A stretch of DNA of 64,000 nt from Trichoplusia ni (taxonomy: Eukaryota > Arthropoda > Insecta > Lepidoptera > Noctuidae), in the NCBI RefSeq assembly GCF_003590095.1, contig NC_039495.1:806001-870000 (forward strand), given 5' to 3'. A model generated the notes under the pieces. It searched no databases and was not told the origin of the DNA. It saw only the letters and a program-made list of their open reading frames with translations. How positions within the stretch are numbered: position 1 is the first letter of the stretch; each line of letters begins with the position of its first letter. Below are positions 54,501 to 60,938 of the stretch, piece after piece. The translations under genes and the position numbers were made by a program.

Positions 54501-56676
54501 CTAATGCTGACGCCAGGGAAAGGTGAACGCATTCGTAATAACTCCACGTATCAAGGTCACTAGCTACTATGTTACCGGTACATTTGGTGTCAATTGCAAC
54601 TGGGGGCGTAGCTCAGATGGTAGAGCGCTCGCTTAGCATGCGAGAGGTACCGGGATCGATACCCGGCGCCTCCAAATCACTCTTTTTTATTCCATTACAT
54701 AATTACTTAAACGCAAAAAGAATTAAATCAACATTTTCAATAAAACATCGTGCTGCTTGGTAATAAATAAAAGTTTTCCACCAACTGATGTGCAAAATGA
54801 GTAAGTAACGTACAGCGCGGCGTCCAATTACAATATCGTGATATTTTTAATTGGATGCAGGTTTATTCAGTAACATAAACCCACTAAAATAATGTCGCTG
54901 ACGAATACTGTAAGTGACACTTGACTTATTGCAGCCATTGTTTTGCGTCAATACTATAATTCTTTTGGTTTCCGCTTTGTTTCCGAAGGGTGTATCACAA
55001 AACAGGAGACCGCAGCATGTAGCGATGACTATACACTTCTCATTCGCATTCTCATTGGCTACAAGATTTTGAAATGGGTGGGACCGTAACATGATTCCCA
55101 TAATCCCCGCAGGTAGAGGAATCGGAAGAATATAAAGCTCTTCGACTTTATGCTATCCTTATTCCGTAGACGTCGTACGTCCCATGGTCATTTTCAATAA
55201 GTCGAGTCACAAGCGATTCCGGGCGATTCTATTATAAATATTAACAATGGGAACGTACCGATCCTTTTCTTCCGGGAAAGCTGAAGAACACGTCTGGTCC
55301 GTTCCGGTGCGGCATCTGCCGGAGCACGTTCAGCAGCTTAGCAGAGTGACGCGGCTGCAACACAGAAAACACTTTCAATTGGTTTGTATTGTGGTACATA
55401 GGTAGTCATTTAGTATAAATAGTTGTTACGAAAATGCTCAATGTCCTCGTAGGTACAGAAACATTGAGTTTGTCCTTGAATTACTTAAGTAACCGTAAAA
55501 TAATTCGCAATAAAAGTCTACATTAATAAGCCATTCCATTACTATCCCCTTATCTACAACAGAGCTTCGAATATAAGCCACATTTCAGAATTGAACAAAT
55601 AAAAAAAAAATCCTAGCCAACCTAAAAGTTTTAAAATACTACGACATAAACCCTCTCGATATTGGCAGTAATGGCGCGCCCGATAAAGGAAGTCTTGCCA
55701 ACTGAGAAATAATGAGATAAAATTTTATAAATTGCCGGACAGTTTGCTTATCTAAGAGAAAATATTTTAATCTCGACTTTAGTCGCTAATGACTTGCTTG
55801 AGCTAATCTTCCTAAATGAGGTAACTGAAGGCGTAGACTAAATACAAGCTAAAAGGACAAGCGATACTCATTCACAGGCAAACATAAACACAAAGTAACT
55901 GTGCCGGCTGTTCCGGCTAATTACTGCTTCGCCGCACTGTCTGTAAATGATGCAAATTTGAAAAGCATTCGTGCTGCCGCTAATTGCGCGTTTTGCCGTA
56001 GCCTTCCTCATTTGTCCGCGTTCTTCTGGTATCCCTCTAGTTTATGTTGCCCTGGTCGAATTAGATGGTTTTGCGGGGGCGGTGGCTGGGAATTTGCGTC
56101 AGGAATGCTTTCAATGGCGCGTGGAACTTTGCTATGACATTTTTAAATGACAACAGAGGCAAGAATGTTAATAATAAAAACCCATCGACTGAAATAAACT
56201 GTTCGTTGAATTCTATTTCCTGTATTACATCCACGGGGCAGTTCATATTTGACCCCAAGATATTTATTTATGATCTGATTTATAGCCCATACGTTATTAA
56301 ATTTTATTGTAAAATCCGTTGCCGAAAAAGCCCTACCTCCTTCTGTAAATAATTTATCTTTTTATAAGAACTAAAATAATAAACGAATGCTAAATTTCAG
56401 TGGCGCATTTGATTTGGTAATTTTTGTGTTGTTTTACGAGAACATTGGTTTTCCAGTAGCTGTTTCTTGTTAACTTTTTTAGACAAAAAAATAAAAGTTG
56501 GTTTACCTTACTAAATTACGTAAAAAAATAGAGTTTACACACTAGTGATCACAGCTTGGCTGCTAAAGTACTCACCCATTTTCCATTAACAGCTTTCATG
56601 GCACTAAACAGTTGCTTGAGTTCTTTCACCGTAACGCTGTAACTGGCCAGGACGCCAAGCATCTCGATCAGTAAAT
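12402..56676 (-). CDS. Nbea: neurobeachin / rugose (BEACH-domain A-kinase anchoring scaffold), partial, 36 exons in window
   Basis: Neurobeachin is a very large peripheral membrane scaffold of the BEACH family. In animals it acts in post-Golgi and synaptic membrane protein trafficking and anchors PKA; the fly orthologue is rugose/Akap550. The spliced reading frame built here is about 2,151 codons and stays collinear with vertebrate neurobeachin from the end of the N-terminal armadillo-like region to the first strands of the PH domain. Diagnostic stretches seen include [12 protein letters not shown] (w6), PHALMLQ (w8), [16 protein letters not shown] (w17), RIPEFRW (w19), [19 protein letters not shown] (w20), [14 protein letters not shown] (w21) and [20 protein letters not shown] (w32). 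All introns are GT-AG and all phases agree. Both ends are missing: no start codon, BEACH or WD40 exon lies in the window. The close paralogue LRBA is the only realistic alternative; insects are generally considered to have a single gene for the pair. Confidence 0.96.
12951..13089 (-). CDS. Nbea: Nbea exon w35: linker into the PH domain
   Basis: 139 nt, phase 0 in, ending with 1 nt of Gly. It encodes [40 protein letters not shown] and IDADLT, equivalent to the acidic segment before the PH domain. Acceptor CTCGTAACAG, donor GTAACT. Confidence 0.9.
13498..13636 (-). CDS. Nbea: Nbea exon w34: end of DUF1088-type region
   Basis: 139 nt. It completes Gly and encodes [20 protein letters not shown], matching the conserved FWRLD-WEDDLRRRRR block. 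It continues [20 protein letters not shown] and ends DAILQ in phase 0. The second half is His/Ala-rich and specific to this lineage. Acceptor AGCAGCAGCAG, donor GTATTG. Confidence 0.93.
13831..13890. repeat. lepidopteran dispersed repeat fragment
   Basis: It contains ATCATCATCATCAG followed by CCTATAGCAGTCCACTGCTG and GACATAGGCCT. From memory this is a very common short repeat in Lepidoptera. It lies in the w33-w34 intron. Confidence 0.6.
14108..14286 (-). CDS. Nbea: Nbea exon w33: DUF1088-type region, Ala-rich
   Basis: 179 nt, phase 0 in, ending with 2 nt of Gly. It encodes [40 protein letters not shown], then [19 protein letters not shown]. The helix pattern matches the vertebrate block, but extreme GC content has replaced many residues with Ala/Arg. 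Acceptor CGTGGCCAG, donor GTAACA. Confidence 0.9.
14485..14720 (-). CDS. Nbea: Nbea exon w32: DUF1088-type region
   Basis: 236 nt, completing Gly and ending in phase 0. It encodes [60 protein letters not shown] and [15 protein letters not shown]. Acceptor TTTGTTAG, donor GTAAGT. One of the clearest matches in the window. Confidence 0.98.
15137..15338 (-). CDS. Nbea: Nbea exon w31: start of DUF1088-type region
   Basis: 202 nt, phase 0 in, ending with 1 nt of Gly. After a short variable start ([15 protein letters not shown]) it encodes [20 protein letters not shown], then [20 protein letters not shown], strongly conserved in neurobeachin/LRBA. Acceptor CTTTTCTAG, donor GTAAAG. Confidence 0.96.
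15650..15753 (-). CDS. Nbea: Nbea exon w30: His/Gln-rich linker
   Basis: 104 nt. It completes Asp and encodes [20 protein letters not shown], then [14 protein letters not shown], ending in phase 0. Acceptor GTTTTTTTAG, donor GTAAGT. Confidence 0.86.
15845..15953 (-). CDS. Nbea: Nbea exon w29: linker exon starting with GTAAGT
   Basis: 109 nt, phase 0 in, ending with 1 nt of Asp. It encodes [20 protein letters not shown], then [16 protein letters not shown]. The acceptor ATATTTTCAG is followed directly by GTAAGT, so the exon begins with a perfect 5' splice consensus. Its own donor is GTAAAA. Skipping this exon alone would shift frame; skipping it with w30 (213 nt together) would not. Confidence 0.85.
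16047..16157 (-). CDS. Nbea: Nbea exon w28: acidic linker
   Basis: 111 nt, 37 codons, phase 0 to 0. It encodes [20 protein letters not shown], then [17 protein letters not shown]. Acceptor GTGTCTGCAG, donor GTAAGT. No domain recognised. Confidence 0.86.
17489..17665 (-). CDS. Nbea: Nbea exon w27: charged linker
   Basis: 177 nt, 59 codons, phase 0 to 0. It encodes [20 protein letters not shown], then a Lys/Asp/Ser/Pro-rich stretch ending RVKTQLKPK. The acceptor is an A-rich AAAAAAAG with a weak pyrimidine tract; donor GTGAGT. Lineage-variable linker, supported by frame continuity. Confidence 0.83.
18312..18400 (-). CDS. Nbea: Nbea exon w26: acidic linker
   Basis: 89 nt. It completes a Glu codon and encodes [20 protein letters not shown], then NDLDSPSMK, ending in phase 0. 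Acceptor GTTCCTCTAG, donor GTAAGA. It is in the variable linker before the DUF1088-type region; the assignment rests on phase and open frame. Confidence 0.85.
19396..19569 (-). CDS. Nbea: Nbea exon w25: His-rich variable linker, probable cassette exon
   Basis: 174 nt with symmetric phase 1 ends, so it can be included or skipped without changing frame. In the frame set by w24 it encodes [38 protein letters not shown] and [18 protein letters not shown] with no stop. Acceptor CGCGGACACAG, donor GTAACG. I recognise no domain. Supporting evidence is the open frame, GC content well above the flanks, and phase agreement on both sides; conservation could not be tested. Confidence 0.68.
20781..20796. 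repeat. (GT)8 microsatellite beside the w24 donor
   Basis: In the transcript it is (CA)8, occupying intron positions +6 to +21 after exon w24. Confidence 0.9.
20802..20952 (-). CDS. Nbea: Nbea exon w24: end of DUF4800-type region, His-rich tail
   Basis: 151 nt, phase 0 in, ending with 1 nt. It encodes [20 protein letters not shown] and [12 protein letters not shown] (conserved), then [14 protein letters not shown], which is not conserved with vertebrates. The donor GTACGA is followed from intron position +6 by a (CA)8 repeat. The trailing G makes Gly with w25, or Glu if w25 is skipped and w26 follows directly. Confidence 0.93.
21133..21240 (-). CDS. Nbea: Nbea exon w23: DUF4800-type region
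   Basis: 108 nt, 36 codons, phase 0 to 0. It encodes [20 protein letters not shown], then [16 protein letters not shown]. Acceptor TGTTATCAG, donor GTAAGT. Confidence 0.96.
21982..22083 (-). CDS. Nbea: Nbea exon w22: Cys/Arg-rich segment
   Basis: 102 nt, 34 codons, phase 0 to 0. It encodes [18 protein letters not shown] followed by an Ala/Arg/Ser stretch ending SPEPK. The AVRNCLEC core is conserved in neurobeachins. The acceptor is unusual: a TG-repeat (GTGTGTGTGTGCGTAG) directly precedes the exon. Confidence 0.94.
22089..22099. repeat. short CA/TG repeat beside the w22 acceptor
   Basis: In the transcript this is a UG repeat ending about 6 nt before the start of exon w22, in the place of a normal pyrimidine tract. 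Confidence 0.85.
22793..22972 (-). CDS. Nbea: Nbea exon w21: DUF4800-type region
   Basis: 180 nt, 60 codons, phase 0 to 0. It encodes [40 protein letters not shown] and [20 protein letters not shown]. Acceptor CTATTTCCAG, donor GTAAGT. Highly conserved. Confidence 0.97.
23250..23414 (-). CDS. Nbea: Nbea exon w20: DUF4800-type region
   Basis: 165 nt, 55 codons, phase 0 to 0. It encodes [40 protein letters not shown] and [15 protein letters not shown]. Acceptor GTACGCAG; the donor GTAACA is weaker than most in this gene. Confidence 0.96.
23768..23913 (-). CDS. Nbea: Nbea exon w19: start of DUF4800-type region
   Basis: 146 nt, completing Glu and ending in phase 0. It encodes [20 protein letters not shown], then [18 protein letters not shown], collinear with vertebrate neurobeachin. 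Acceptor GTGTGTCCAG, donor GTAAGT. Confidence 0.96.
24186..25659 (-). CDS. Nbea: Nbea exon w18: large acidic linker with candidate PKA-anchoring helices
   Basis: 1,474 nt, the longest exon, phase 0 in and ending with 1 nt of Glu. It opens with [20 protein letters not shown], continuous with w17. A Pro/Ala-rich tract ([11 protein letters not shown]) follows, then Ser/Asp/Glu-rich sequence. Two amphipathic helix candidates, [20 protein letters not shown] (24853-24912) and [18 protein letters not shown] (24682-24735), have the spacing of small and branched hydrophobic residues seen in PKA RII-binding helices. They sit where vertebrate neurobeachin has its RII site. A consensus PKA target RRVS lies at 24322-24333. 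Low-complexity composition and GC-rich codons are typical of this linker. Function of the helices is inferred from family knowledge and pattern. Confidence 0.94.
25753..25917 (-). CDS. Nbea: Nbea exon w17: end of armadillo-like region
   Basis: 165 nt, 55 codons, phase 0 to 0. It encodes [40 protein letters not shown] and [15 protein letters not shown], the hallmark block before the variable acidic linker. Acceptor TTTATTACAG, donor GTATAA. Confidence 0.98.
26083..26234 (-). CDS. Nbea: Nbea exon w16: armadillo-like region
   Basis: 152 nt. It completes Met and encodes [40 protein letters not shown] and [10 protein letters not shown], ending in phase 0. Acceptor AATATTCCAG, donor GTGTGT. Confidence 0.96.
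26504..26694 (-). CDS. Nbea: Nbea exon w15: armadillo-like region
   Basis: 191 nt. It completes Lys and continues [38 protein letters not shown] and [18 protein letters not shown], ending with 1 nt of a Met codon. Acceptor GTGTGTACAG, donor GTGAGT. Confidence 0.95.
26754..26771. repeat. (GA)9 microsatellite
   Basis: Simple repeat in the short w14-w15 intron. Confidence 0.9.
27003..27106 (-). CDS. Nbea: Nbea exon w14: armadillo-like region
   Basis: 104 nt, phase 0 in, ending with 2 nt of a Lys codon. It encodes [20 protein letters not shown], then [14 protein letters not shown]. Acceptor CTTATTTCAG, donor GTGAGT. Its AT content is higher than that of neighbouring exons, but the reading frame is clear. 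Confidence 0.95.
27184..27270 (-). CDS. Nbea: Nbea exon w13: DUF4704/armadillo-like region
   Basis: 87 nt, 29 codons, phase 0 to 0. It encodes [20 protein letters not shown], then SMVPAFDAK. Acceptor GTATTTTCAG, donor GTAAGA. Confidence 0.96.
27661..27803 (-). CDS. Nbea: Nbea exon w12: DUF4704 region
   Basis: 143 nt. It completes Glu and continues [47 protein letters not shown], ending in phase 0. Acceptor TTCTTCTGCAG, donor GTATGT. Confidence 0.96.
27948..28170 (-). CDS. Nbea: Nbea exon w11: DUF4704 region
   Basis: 223 nt, phase 0 in, ending with 1 nt of a Glu codon. It encodes [20 protein letters not shown], then [40 protein letters not shown] and SGITPKGL. Acceptor CACTTGGCAG, donor GTGAGT. 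One of the most conserved exons. Confidence 0.97.
28171..32894. other. introns flanking w10
   Basis: 28171-30183 and 30398-32894 contain no recognisable gene or repeat. A more GC-balanced part near 32340-32700 stands out slightly but has no coding pattern. Confidence 0.65.
30184..30397 (-). CDS. Nbea: Nbea exon w10: DUF4704 region
   Basis: 214 nt, completing the split Cys codon and ending in phase 0. It encodes [40 protein letters not shown] and [18 protein letters not shown], ending SDLLLKQ, collinear with helical repeats of neurobeachin. Acceptor TTCTCCGTCAG, donor GTATGT. Confidence 0.95.
32895..33037 (-). CDS. Nbea: Nbea exon w9: DUF4704 region
   Basis: 143 nt, phase 0 in, ending with 2 nt of a Cys codon. 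It encodes [20 protein letters not shown], then [20 protein letters not shown] and PKRDPML. The first 31 residues are strongly conserved; the [10 protein letters not shown] part is the usual variable loop. Acceptor GAATACAG, donor GTAAGT. Confidence 0.95.
33608..33748 (-). CDS. Nbea: Nbea exon w8: end of ConA-like domain into DUF4704 region
   Basis: 141 nt, 47 codons, phase 0 to 0. It encodes [20 protein letters not shown], then [20 protein letters not shown] and PHALMLQ, near-diagnostic for neurobeachin/LRBA. Acceptor CTGGTACCAG, donor GTAAAT. It is separated from w7b by the longest fully contained intron (8.5 kb). Confidence 0.97.
33749..42245. other. 8.5-kb intron w7b-w8
   Basis: Mostly AT-rich with many TAATTA-type motifs, one perfect 12-bp palindrome (37633-37644), an 18-nt direct repeat (38193-38210 and 40274-40291), and GC islets near 36905-36955 and 40905-40985. 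No gene recognised. Confidence 0.7.
42246..42353 (-). CDS. Nbea: Nbea exon w7b: alternative version b of the w7a segment
   Basis: 108 nt, 36 codons, phase 0 to 0. It begins [14 protein letters not shown] and ends DPMQNVHD. The opening mirrors w7a (QFRFD-EC----LP shared), while the tail is longer and different. Acceptor GTGTGGTGCCAG, donor GTAAGA. Same phases, adjacent position and sequence relatedness point to a tandem exon duplication. Either exon joins w6 to w8 in frame; including both would also keep frame. Confidence 0.8.
42506..42769 (-). CDS. Nbea: possible 88-codon extension of exon w7a (alternative 5' splice site)
   Basis: After the w7a donor the same frame runs 88 codons without a stop and ends exactly at a consensus donor, CGT followed by GTAAGC, again in phase 0. 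The product would be acidic and proline-rich (for example [19 protein letters not shown]) with a helical-looking tail. It is GC-richer than the flanking introns. No vertebrate neurobeachin I know has this insert. It could be a lineage-specific loop, a separate isoform, or an open but untranslated intron. Confidence 0.5.
42770..42826 (-). CDS. Nbea: Nbea exon w7a: end of ConA-like domain, alternative version a
   Basis: 57 nt, 19 codons, phase 0 to 0, encoding [19 protein letters not shown]. Joined to w8 it gives the expected neurobeachin order ending in a basic NHKR followed by VLYDGKL. Acceptor GGAAACAG, donor GTGAGC. The frame stays open past this donor for 88 further codons, to a second good donor after 42506, so a longer form is possible. 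The downstream exon w7b has the same phases and a related start, which suggests alternative use. Confidence 0.85.
43025..43171 (-). CDS. Nbea: Nbea exon w6: ConA-like lectin domain
   Basis: 147 nt, 49 codons, phase 0 to 0. It encodes [40 protein letters not shown] and MHRLGPGYK, among the best conserved parts of the protein. Acceptor GTCTCCAG, donor GTACCC. It is followed by two look-alike exons that could each supply the next segment. Confidence 0.97.
43172..46307. other. 3.1-kb intron w5-w6
   Basis: AT-rich, no gene, tRNA or repeat that I recognise. Confidence 0.7.
46308..46428 (-). CDS. Nbea: Nbea exon w5: ConA-like lectin domain
   Basis: 121 nt, finishing the split Arg codon and ending in phase 0. 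It encodes [20 protein letters not shown], then [20 protein letters not shown], the core strands of the domain. Acceptor TTTTGTGCAG, donor GTGAGT. The in-frame codons after the donor soon become unrelated to neurobeachin, which supports the splice site. Confidence 0.96.
46429..48453. other. introns flanking w4
   Basis: 46429-47238 and 47365-48453 show no coding pattern or recognisable repeat. Confidence 0.7.
47239..47364 (-). CDS. Nbea: Nbea exon w4: ConA-like lectin domain
   Basis: 126 nt. It completes the split Cys codon and continues [19 protein letters not shown], then KGKG-type and [12 protein letters not shown] stretches, collinear with neurobeachin. It ends with 2 nt of an Arg codon. 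Acceptor TTTTCGTAG, donor GTAAGG. Confidence 0.95.
48454..48575 (-). CDS. Nbea: Nbea exon w3: ConA-like lectin domain
   Basis: 122 nt, phase 0 in, ending with 2 nt of a Cys codon. It encodes [20 protein letters not shown] followed by [20 protein letters not shown], the characteristic first strands of the neurobeachin lectin-like domain. Acceptor TTTGTCGCAG, donor GTAACT. Confidence 0.95.
53101..53213 (+). repeat. dispersed repeat copy A
   Basis: It contains ATTGCCCGACTAGTTTCGGA then CCCAACCGGAG. The reverse complement of 60847-60938 shares most of this over about 80 nt, including the flanking ATGATGCAA and TTACTCA. No coding capacity; family unknown to me. Confidence 0.7.
54602..54674 (+). 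tRNA. tRNA-Ala (anticodon AGC)
   Basis: 73 nt, full cloverleaf. The acceptor stem pairs GGGGGCG with CGCCTCC (one G-U). D-arm box A TAGCTCAGATGG, anticodon loop TTAGCAT at 54633-54639 with stem CTCGC/GCGAG, and T-arm CCGGG/CCCGG around ATCGATA. A T6 run at 54683-54688 is the Pol III stop. It lies inside the Nbea w2-w3 intron, on the opposite strand to the host gene, and is identical base for base to the copy at 63472-63544. Confidence 0.97.
54683..54688 (+). terminator. Pol III terminator of tRNA-Ala copy 1
   Basis: A run of six T residues begins 9 nt after the tRNA 3' end, the usual RNA polymerase III stop signal. Confidence 0.8.
55259..55354 (-). CDS. Nbea: Nbea exon w2: start of ConA-like lectin domain
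   Basis: 96 nt, phase 0 to 0, 32 codons. It contains [13 protein letters not shown] and [15 protein letters not shown], matching the neurobeachin entry into the concanavalin A-like fold. Acceptor TGTTGCAG, donor GTACGT. It is separated from w3 by a 6.7-kb intron that contains a tRNA-Ala gene on the opposite strand. Confidence 0.94.
56576..56676 (-). CDS. Nbea: Nbea exon w1: N-terminal armadillo-like region
   Basis: 101 nt, entering with 2 nt of a split Asp codon and ending in phase 0. It encodes [20 protein letters not shown] and then a helical segment ending NGKW, collinear with the neurobeachin segment just before the lectin-like domain. The acceptor on the minus strand is TTGTTACAG and the donor GTGAGT. 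It is the most 5' exon visible; the upstream exon is more than 7.3 kb away. Confidence 0.93.
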
Positions 56677-57320
56677 CTGTAACAAATAAATAATTGGATA
56701 AATAAGATAGGATTCCTAATAATACTTGAATAATATTCAACAGATTCGAGATCTCGCCAATAGCAATACCGAACGGAGATGTGGATCAGATTATCAGCAC
56801 AGCGGATACAGTAATTACCAATTAATTTCGTAGGATACGAGGCTCGCGCCGGTATGTTACGTAGCCTTGTGGAAGCGAACCTTTCCTGACCAGAGGTACT
56901 TAGCTACAGCTACCAGGACTGCAGGGCTAAGTGATAATGGTATTATTAACCCAAGTTAAACCCGAGGCGGTCGTAAAGGATGAACGTATATTGCTGGCTT
57001 TTGTTGTGTTGACGTTGAAAAAGCATTTATTTGTTGGGTCTTTTTTGTATAAAGATTTTTGTATTTTTCGTCGCAAAATGGGCATGTGAACATTTTTGCT
57101 ACAATAATAGTAATGTAATTTATTGAGCAGTAAGCAGAAAGCTTTTTTTGCGTTTCACGATTCCTTGCCGAGTTTTTTGATAATAAAATTCATATATTTT
57201 ATTTTATTTATGGATTTTAACTGTAATTAAAATCTTATTTATATAATGTTATTGTATTATTTATGTACCGCGATATACCTTATTAAATTAATATTTTCTT
57301 TATGACGATTCTCAAATTTA

Positions 57321-57450
57321 GGTAATTAATCGTAAAGACATCCAGACTCAGAACAAGCCTTCATGGTTCACACAAATGCTTGCCCTACGTGGGGATCGAA
57401 CCAGCGAAATACGGTGCACCATACGTAAATTAATCTGCAAAGGTACTGGG
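57321..57450 (-). repeat. SINE-like repeat with tRNA-type B box
   Basis: On the minus strand it contains GGTTCGATCCCCACG (a near-consensus Pol III B box), then CATTTGTGTGAACCATGAAG and TTGTTCTGAGTCTGG. The same order occurs in the 62805-63035 copy. Confidence 0.6.
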
Positions 57451-59301
57451 TAAGGAATTGTTGGCTAACCAAATAAATAAACAAATAAAAAATAAGAATG
57501 AAAGGTTAGTATTATATGTTATAGTTATTATCTTAAAGATTTCCTTCAATAATTTTTATTCATCACTCAATCAATTATTTTTTTATTACTTTCAAATAGA
57601 CCACTAATCAGATGGCAGGTTGTTTCTGTCAAAAGATGAAAAAGCTTAAAAAAATCCACGCTGTCTCTCATTTTTAATGCCAATATAACAATTGGAGTGA
57701 TGTAATGAGTTCACTACGCTAAATAAACAAGTGAGTTTGAGGTCAAACATCCACAACGCCAAGGAGCAAAGCCAAACAAATACTTAGTCAAATTAAAACC
57801 ACTCAGAATACTTCGAGCGCCGTATCTTTGCTATAACTGCCGAGAAACCTTAGTTATAAAATTTAAGAATAGATAATAACAGACAGCGCTTCGTTTAGAA
57901 ATTTACAGAGGTCCTGTAGGTAATTTTACCCTGTAAATGGGAACCGAATCCGTGTACCGGTTTTTAATTGTACCTGTACAGTTGATCCATGTTTGCGTAC
58001 CCCCGGGCTGGGTGTATTAGGTACTCAAATAATATAAGAATAATATTCCAAAGTATACCTACCGCGGGTAATTACAAAGCTGTACCAACATTCGTTACTT
58101 GGTAAAACACACAAGTAAATTGAAATGCTCTCGTAATTAATTCAAATCGCATTATAAATTCAAACGAGAGTAACCGAAACAATGCAACACATGTGGAGCG
58201 AGCCACACTCTGAATGTGTGAATAATGAATGACTCATTAAGATTAGTTCTACTATCGATCACTCTCCACACTATTATTGGTCAAAATTCGGAAGCTAACA
58301 CGCTAAGTTCAAAAAAGGACCGTTTACCACTACCTAATTATTTTTCTACCGACAACTAACCGTAAAATAAGTAATAATCAACATTTATTAGCACCGCCGT
58401 TTATAAACAAAACATTGCTGATACTCATTTCTCTGAAACTCTCTGTTCAAAGAATTAATGTAACAAATTAAAAGCATTCCAAGCATTCAGTTTTCACGGC
58501 GGTTATATCCAGGCATTAAATGGTATGAACAATAATTTCCCAGGATGACAGGGCCTTCACCTGTCTGGCTGTACAAATTGATTTGGCAGAGTTGTCAAAT
58601 CAATGGTAATCGGTGAAAGTTTCGCTTTACACTAGTTCATATAAAAGCCCCGCAAATTGGCTTTAAATATACCACACTAACCACGTTTACGAATCCAGTG
58701 GCTTCTCTCGAATAAAAAATACAATATGTACATCGTATAGCGGTTCGCTTCACAAAGAAAAATATGACTCTATTAAGGTAATGTTTATAGCGGTAGAAAT
58801 AATTTGATAGAAATAATGTGGCCGTAAGGTACACTCGCCATTTATTGTCATTGTACCGTAACACTCTAAATTGTTTATTGCGTAGAGGTCGAAATTGACA
58901 CCTTTACCCGACACTTGTGATAAAGAGGCTATTTGACCTATATTGTGCACCGCGCCTTAGAAAATCGAACCACGGTTGTCTTCCTGTGTTATATGTTTTA
59001 ACTTCTATTTTATTTGCTATCAAAAACGTTTATGTTAAAATATAGTAAAGATACAAAATAAACTCTCATAATCTCGTAATAATATCTACTTATTTAACGT
59101 GATCGGTACGAAATTTAATGTTCAATCGCACAATGCTTATCAACACTGCGACAAATCCCTTTAGAACAGCCGCGGGGTGATGGGATAATTTGTGCGAGAC
59201 GCTGAAAACCACAGCAGCCCCGGGCAAAGTATAGAAACATAATATTAATTTACATCGGAAATGGGTGAAACCACAGACTCCTGGATGAACACTTGAGCTT
59301 C

Positions 59302-59330
59302 AATCGCTTACCTGTTTAATAAATAAATAG
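59302..59330 (-). other. candidate recursive-splice (ratchet) site in the intron upstream of w1
   Basis: Minus strand reads ATTTATTTATTAAACAG followed directly by GTAAGCG, junction between 59311 and 59310. The tract is T/A-rich rather than strictly pyrimidine. The intron exceeds 7.3 kb. Confidence 0.35.
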
Positions 59331-60846
59331 GCATCGCTTAATATCTGCCATAGTAACGCGATTGTTTCAGAATTTCTATATCAATATTTGATTAGGTTCG
59401 TAAATTATTCCGATTACTCAGCGAGATAGCGCTCCGGGCTCAAATGAGGCTTGATACTGATATAGCCGTTTATTGCTTCGTTGCAAAAAATATTTGTTAC
59501 ACAGTTTTGCTGAACTTTCAAATAAAATCTAAACAAGAATACTCAGAAACAAACGTTTCAAAATGGTTTAACGTAAACCAAACTCATTTATCATTTCACC
59601 TCTTCACAATATAAAAAGTAAATTTATGCAATCTTAACATTTCCATAACTCTTTTTTTCTCACCGGGTGAGGTTTAATAACTGCATGACATTAATCACGG
59701 TGACGTCTCCAGTTCATGCTGTAGTCCTGGTACTCGCGCAAATGATTTAGCTCCGCAGTATTACAACTACTTAAAATGGGAGACGCATTAAGCTTTTCCT
59801 TAAGTTTTAACTCAATAGCATAATGACGAGGTACGTCTTGTAATGGGAGAAATTATTACTGCTTTAAATGTTTAACAAGCACGGAAAATTACTAGCAATT
59901 TAAATCATAATTTTATATATTTTGTGGGTACAAAAATTTAATAGATTCCAAAAAAAAGTTACCATTTCGCTAATTATTTAGTGTTCTTTTATTTAATTTT
60001 ACCACTTTACCATTCATATTTTGCAACAAAATTGTGTCACTGACACAAACGCTATTCGTAGTATTTAATTAAATCCGTTTGCAATTTATTTCAATAGGCA
60101 TTTGTTTCACAATTCTGCCAACATTTGCAATTGATGTTTATTAGCTTTTATTGTTTTCCAGATAAAAACTATATTCAGCTATGAAAAAAAGCAACGAATG
60201 CCGATTTGCCGGTTTATTACATACGTTGTTGGTGGATATGTTATTACATGTTACTCATCCCCATGTATCTACTATCAATCACGTTCCCTTTATCCAGGTA
60301 CCATCACACAAGTGGGTCACGTGAGCTTTTTTAAAAAATCACCTAACAAAACAAAATGCGGAAAGTCCATCTGTCACGTAATGGCCGGCGCATTGTTCTC
60401 GGGTTAATCCCGGCGTCGCGTCGGTAGCTAATCCCTGCGTAATGCCGGCCTGCTCCGGGATTCGCGCTTCCCGGACTCCCGGAGTCCCGGGCGCCGCGCT
60501 CTCCACCGTGGCCCCGGTTAATGCTATCCTCGGGATATTAAAATGCTTCTCCCGATTATGCTCTCGAAATATTAATGGAGATTTTTCGCCCCAGTTCCCG
60601 GTGAAAAGTCATGTTTGTGTTACTTTTATGACCTCAATTTCGTGCATAACTAAGTAGGCTCGGTCCGCGACCTTTTTGTATGTTTCATTAATAAAATACC
60701 TACACGCAGAAAATTTGTTTGTTACGATCTGTTTTATTGGTGACGTCGATACGATTATTTGGTAGGTAATATTATCTCAAAGTTTAAACACCATAGTATC
60801 AACGGTTTATCCGATTTTATACGAGCTATCGTGGGAATTAATTGAG

Positions 60847-60938
60847 CCGCCGCGTCAGCTCGTCATAAAGGACTCCGGTTGGGTCCGAAACTAGTCGGGC
60901 AATCCGATAAATACGCCTGAGTAATCCATTGCATCATA
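60847..60938 (-). repeat. dispersed repeat copy B, inverted relative to copy A
   Basis: Plus strand reads ACTCCGGTTGGGTCCGAAAC then TAGTCGGGCAAT and, further on, TTGCATCAT, the reverse complement of copy A 7.7 kb away. The two are close but not identical. Confidence 0.7.

Larger units (their letters stand above)
48576..55258. other. 6.7-kb intron w2-w3
   Basis: Holds tRNA-Ala copy 1 and repeat copy A. A 102-codon hydrophobic open frame at 51541-51849 (-) is present but I do not believe it is a gene. The rest is AT-rich with no call. Confidence 0.7.

Noticed and set aside
54569..54763. 64-codon plus-strand open frame with [17 protein letters not shown]
   Set aside because: This is the well-known artefact of translating a tRNA gene; the tRNA-Ala explains the sequence.
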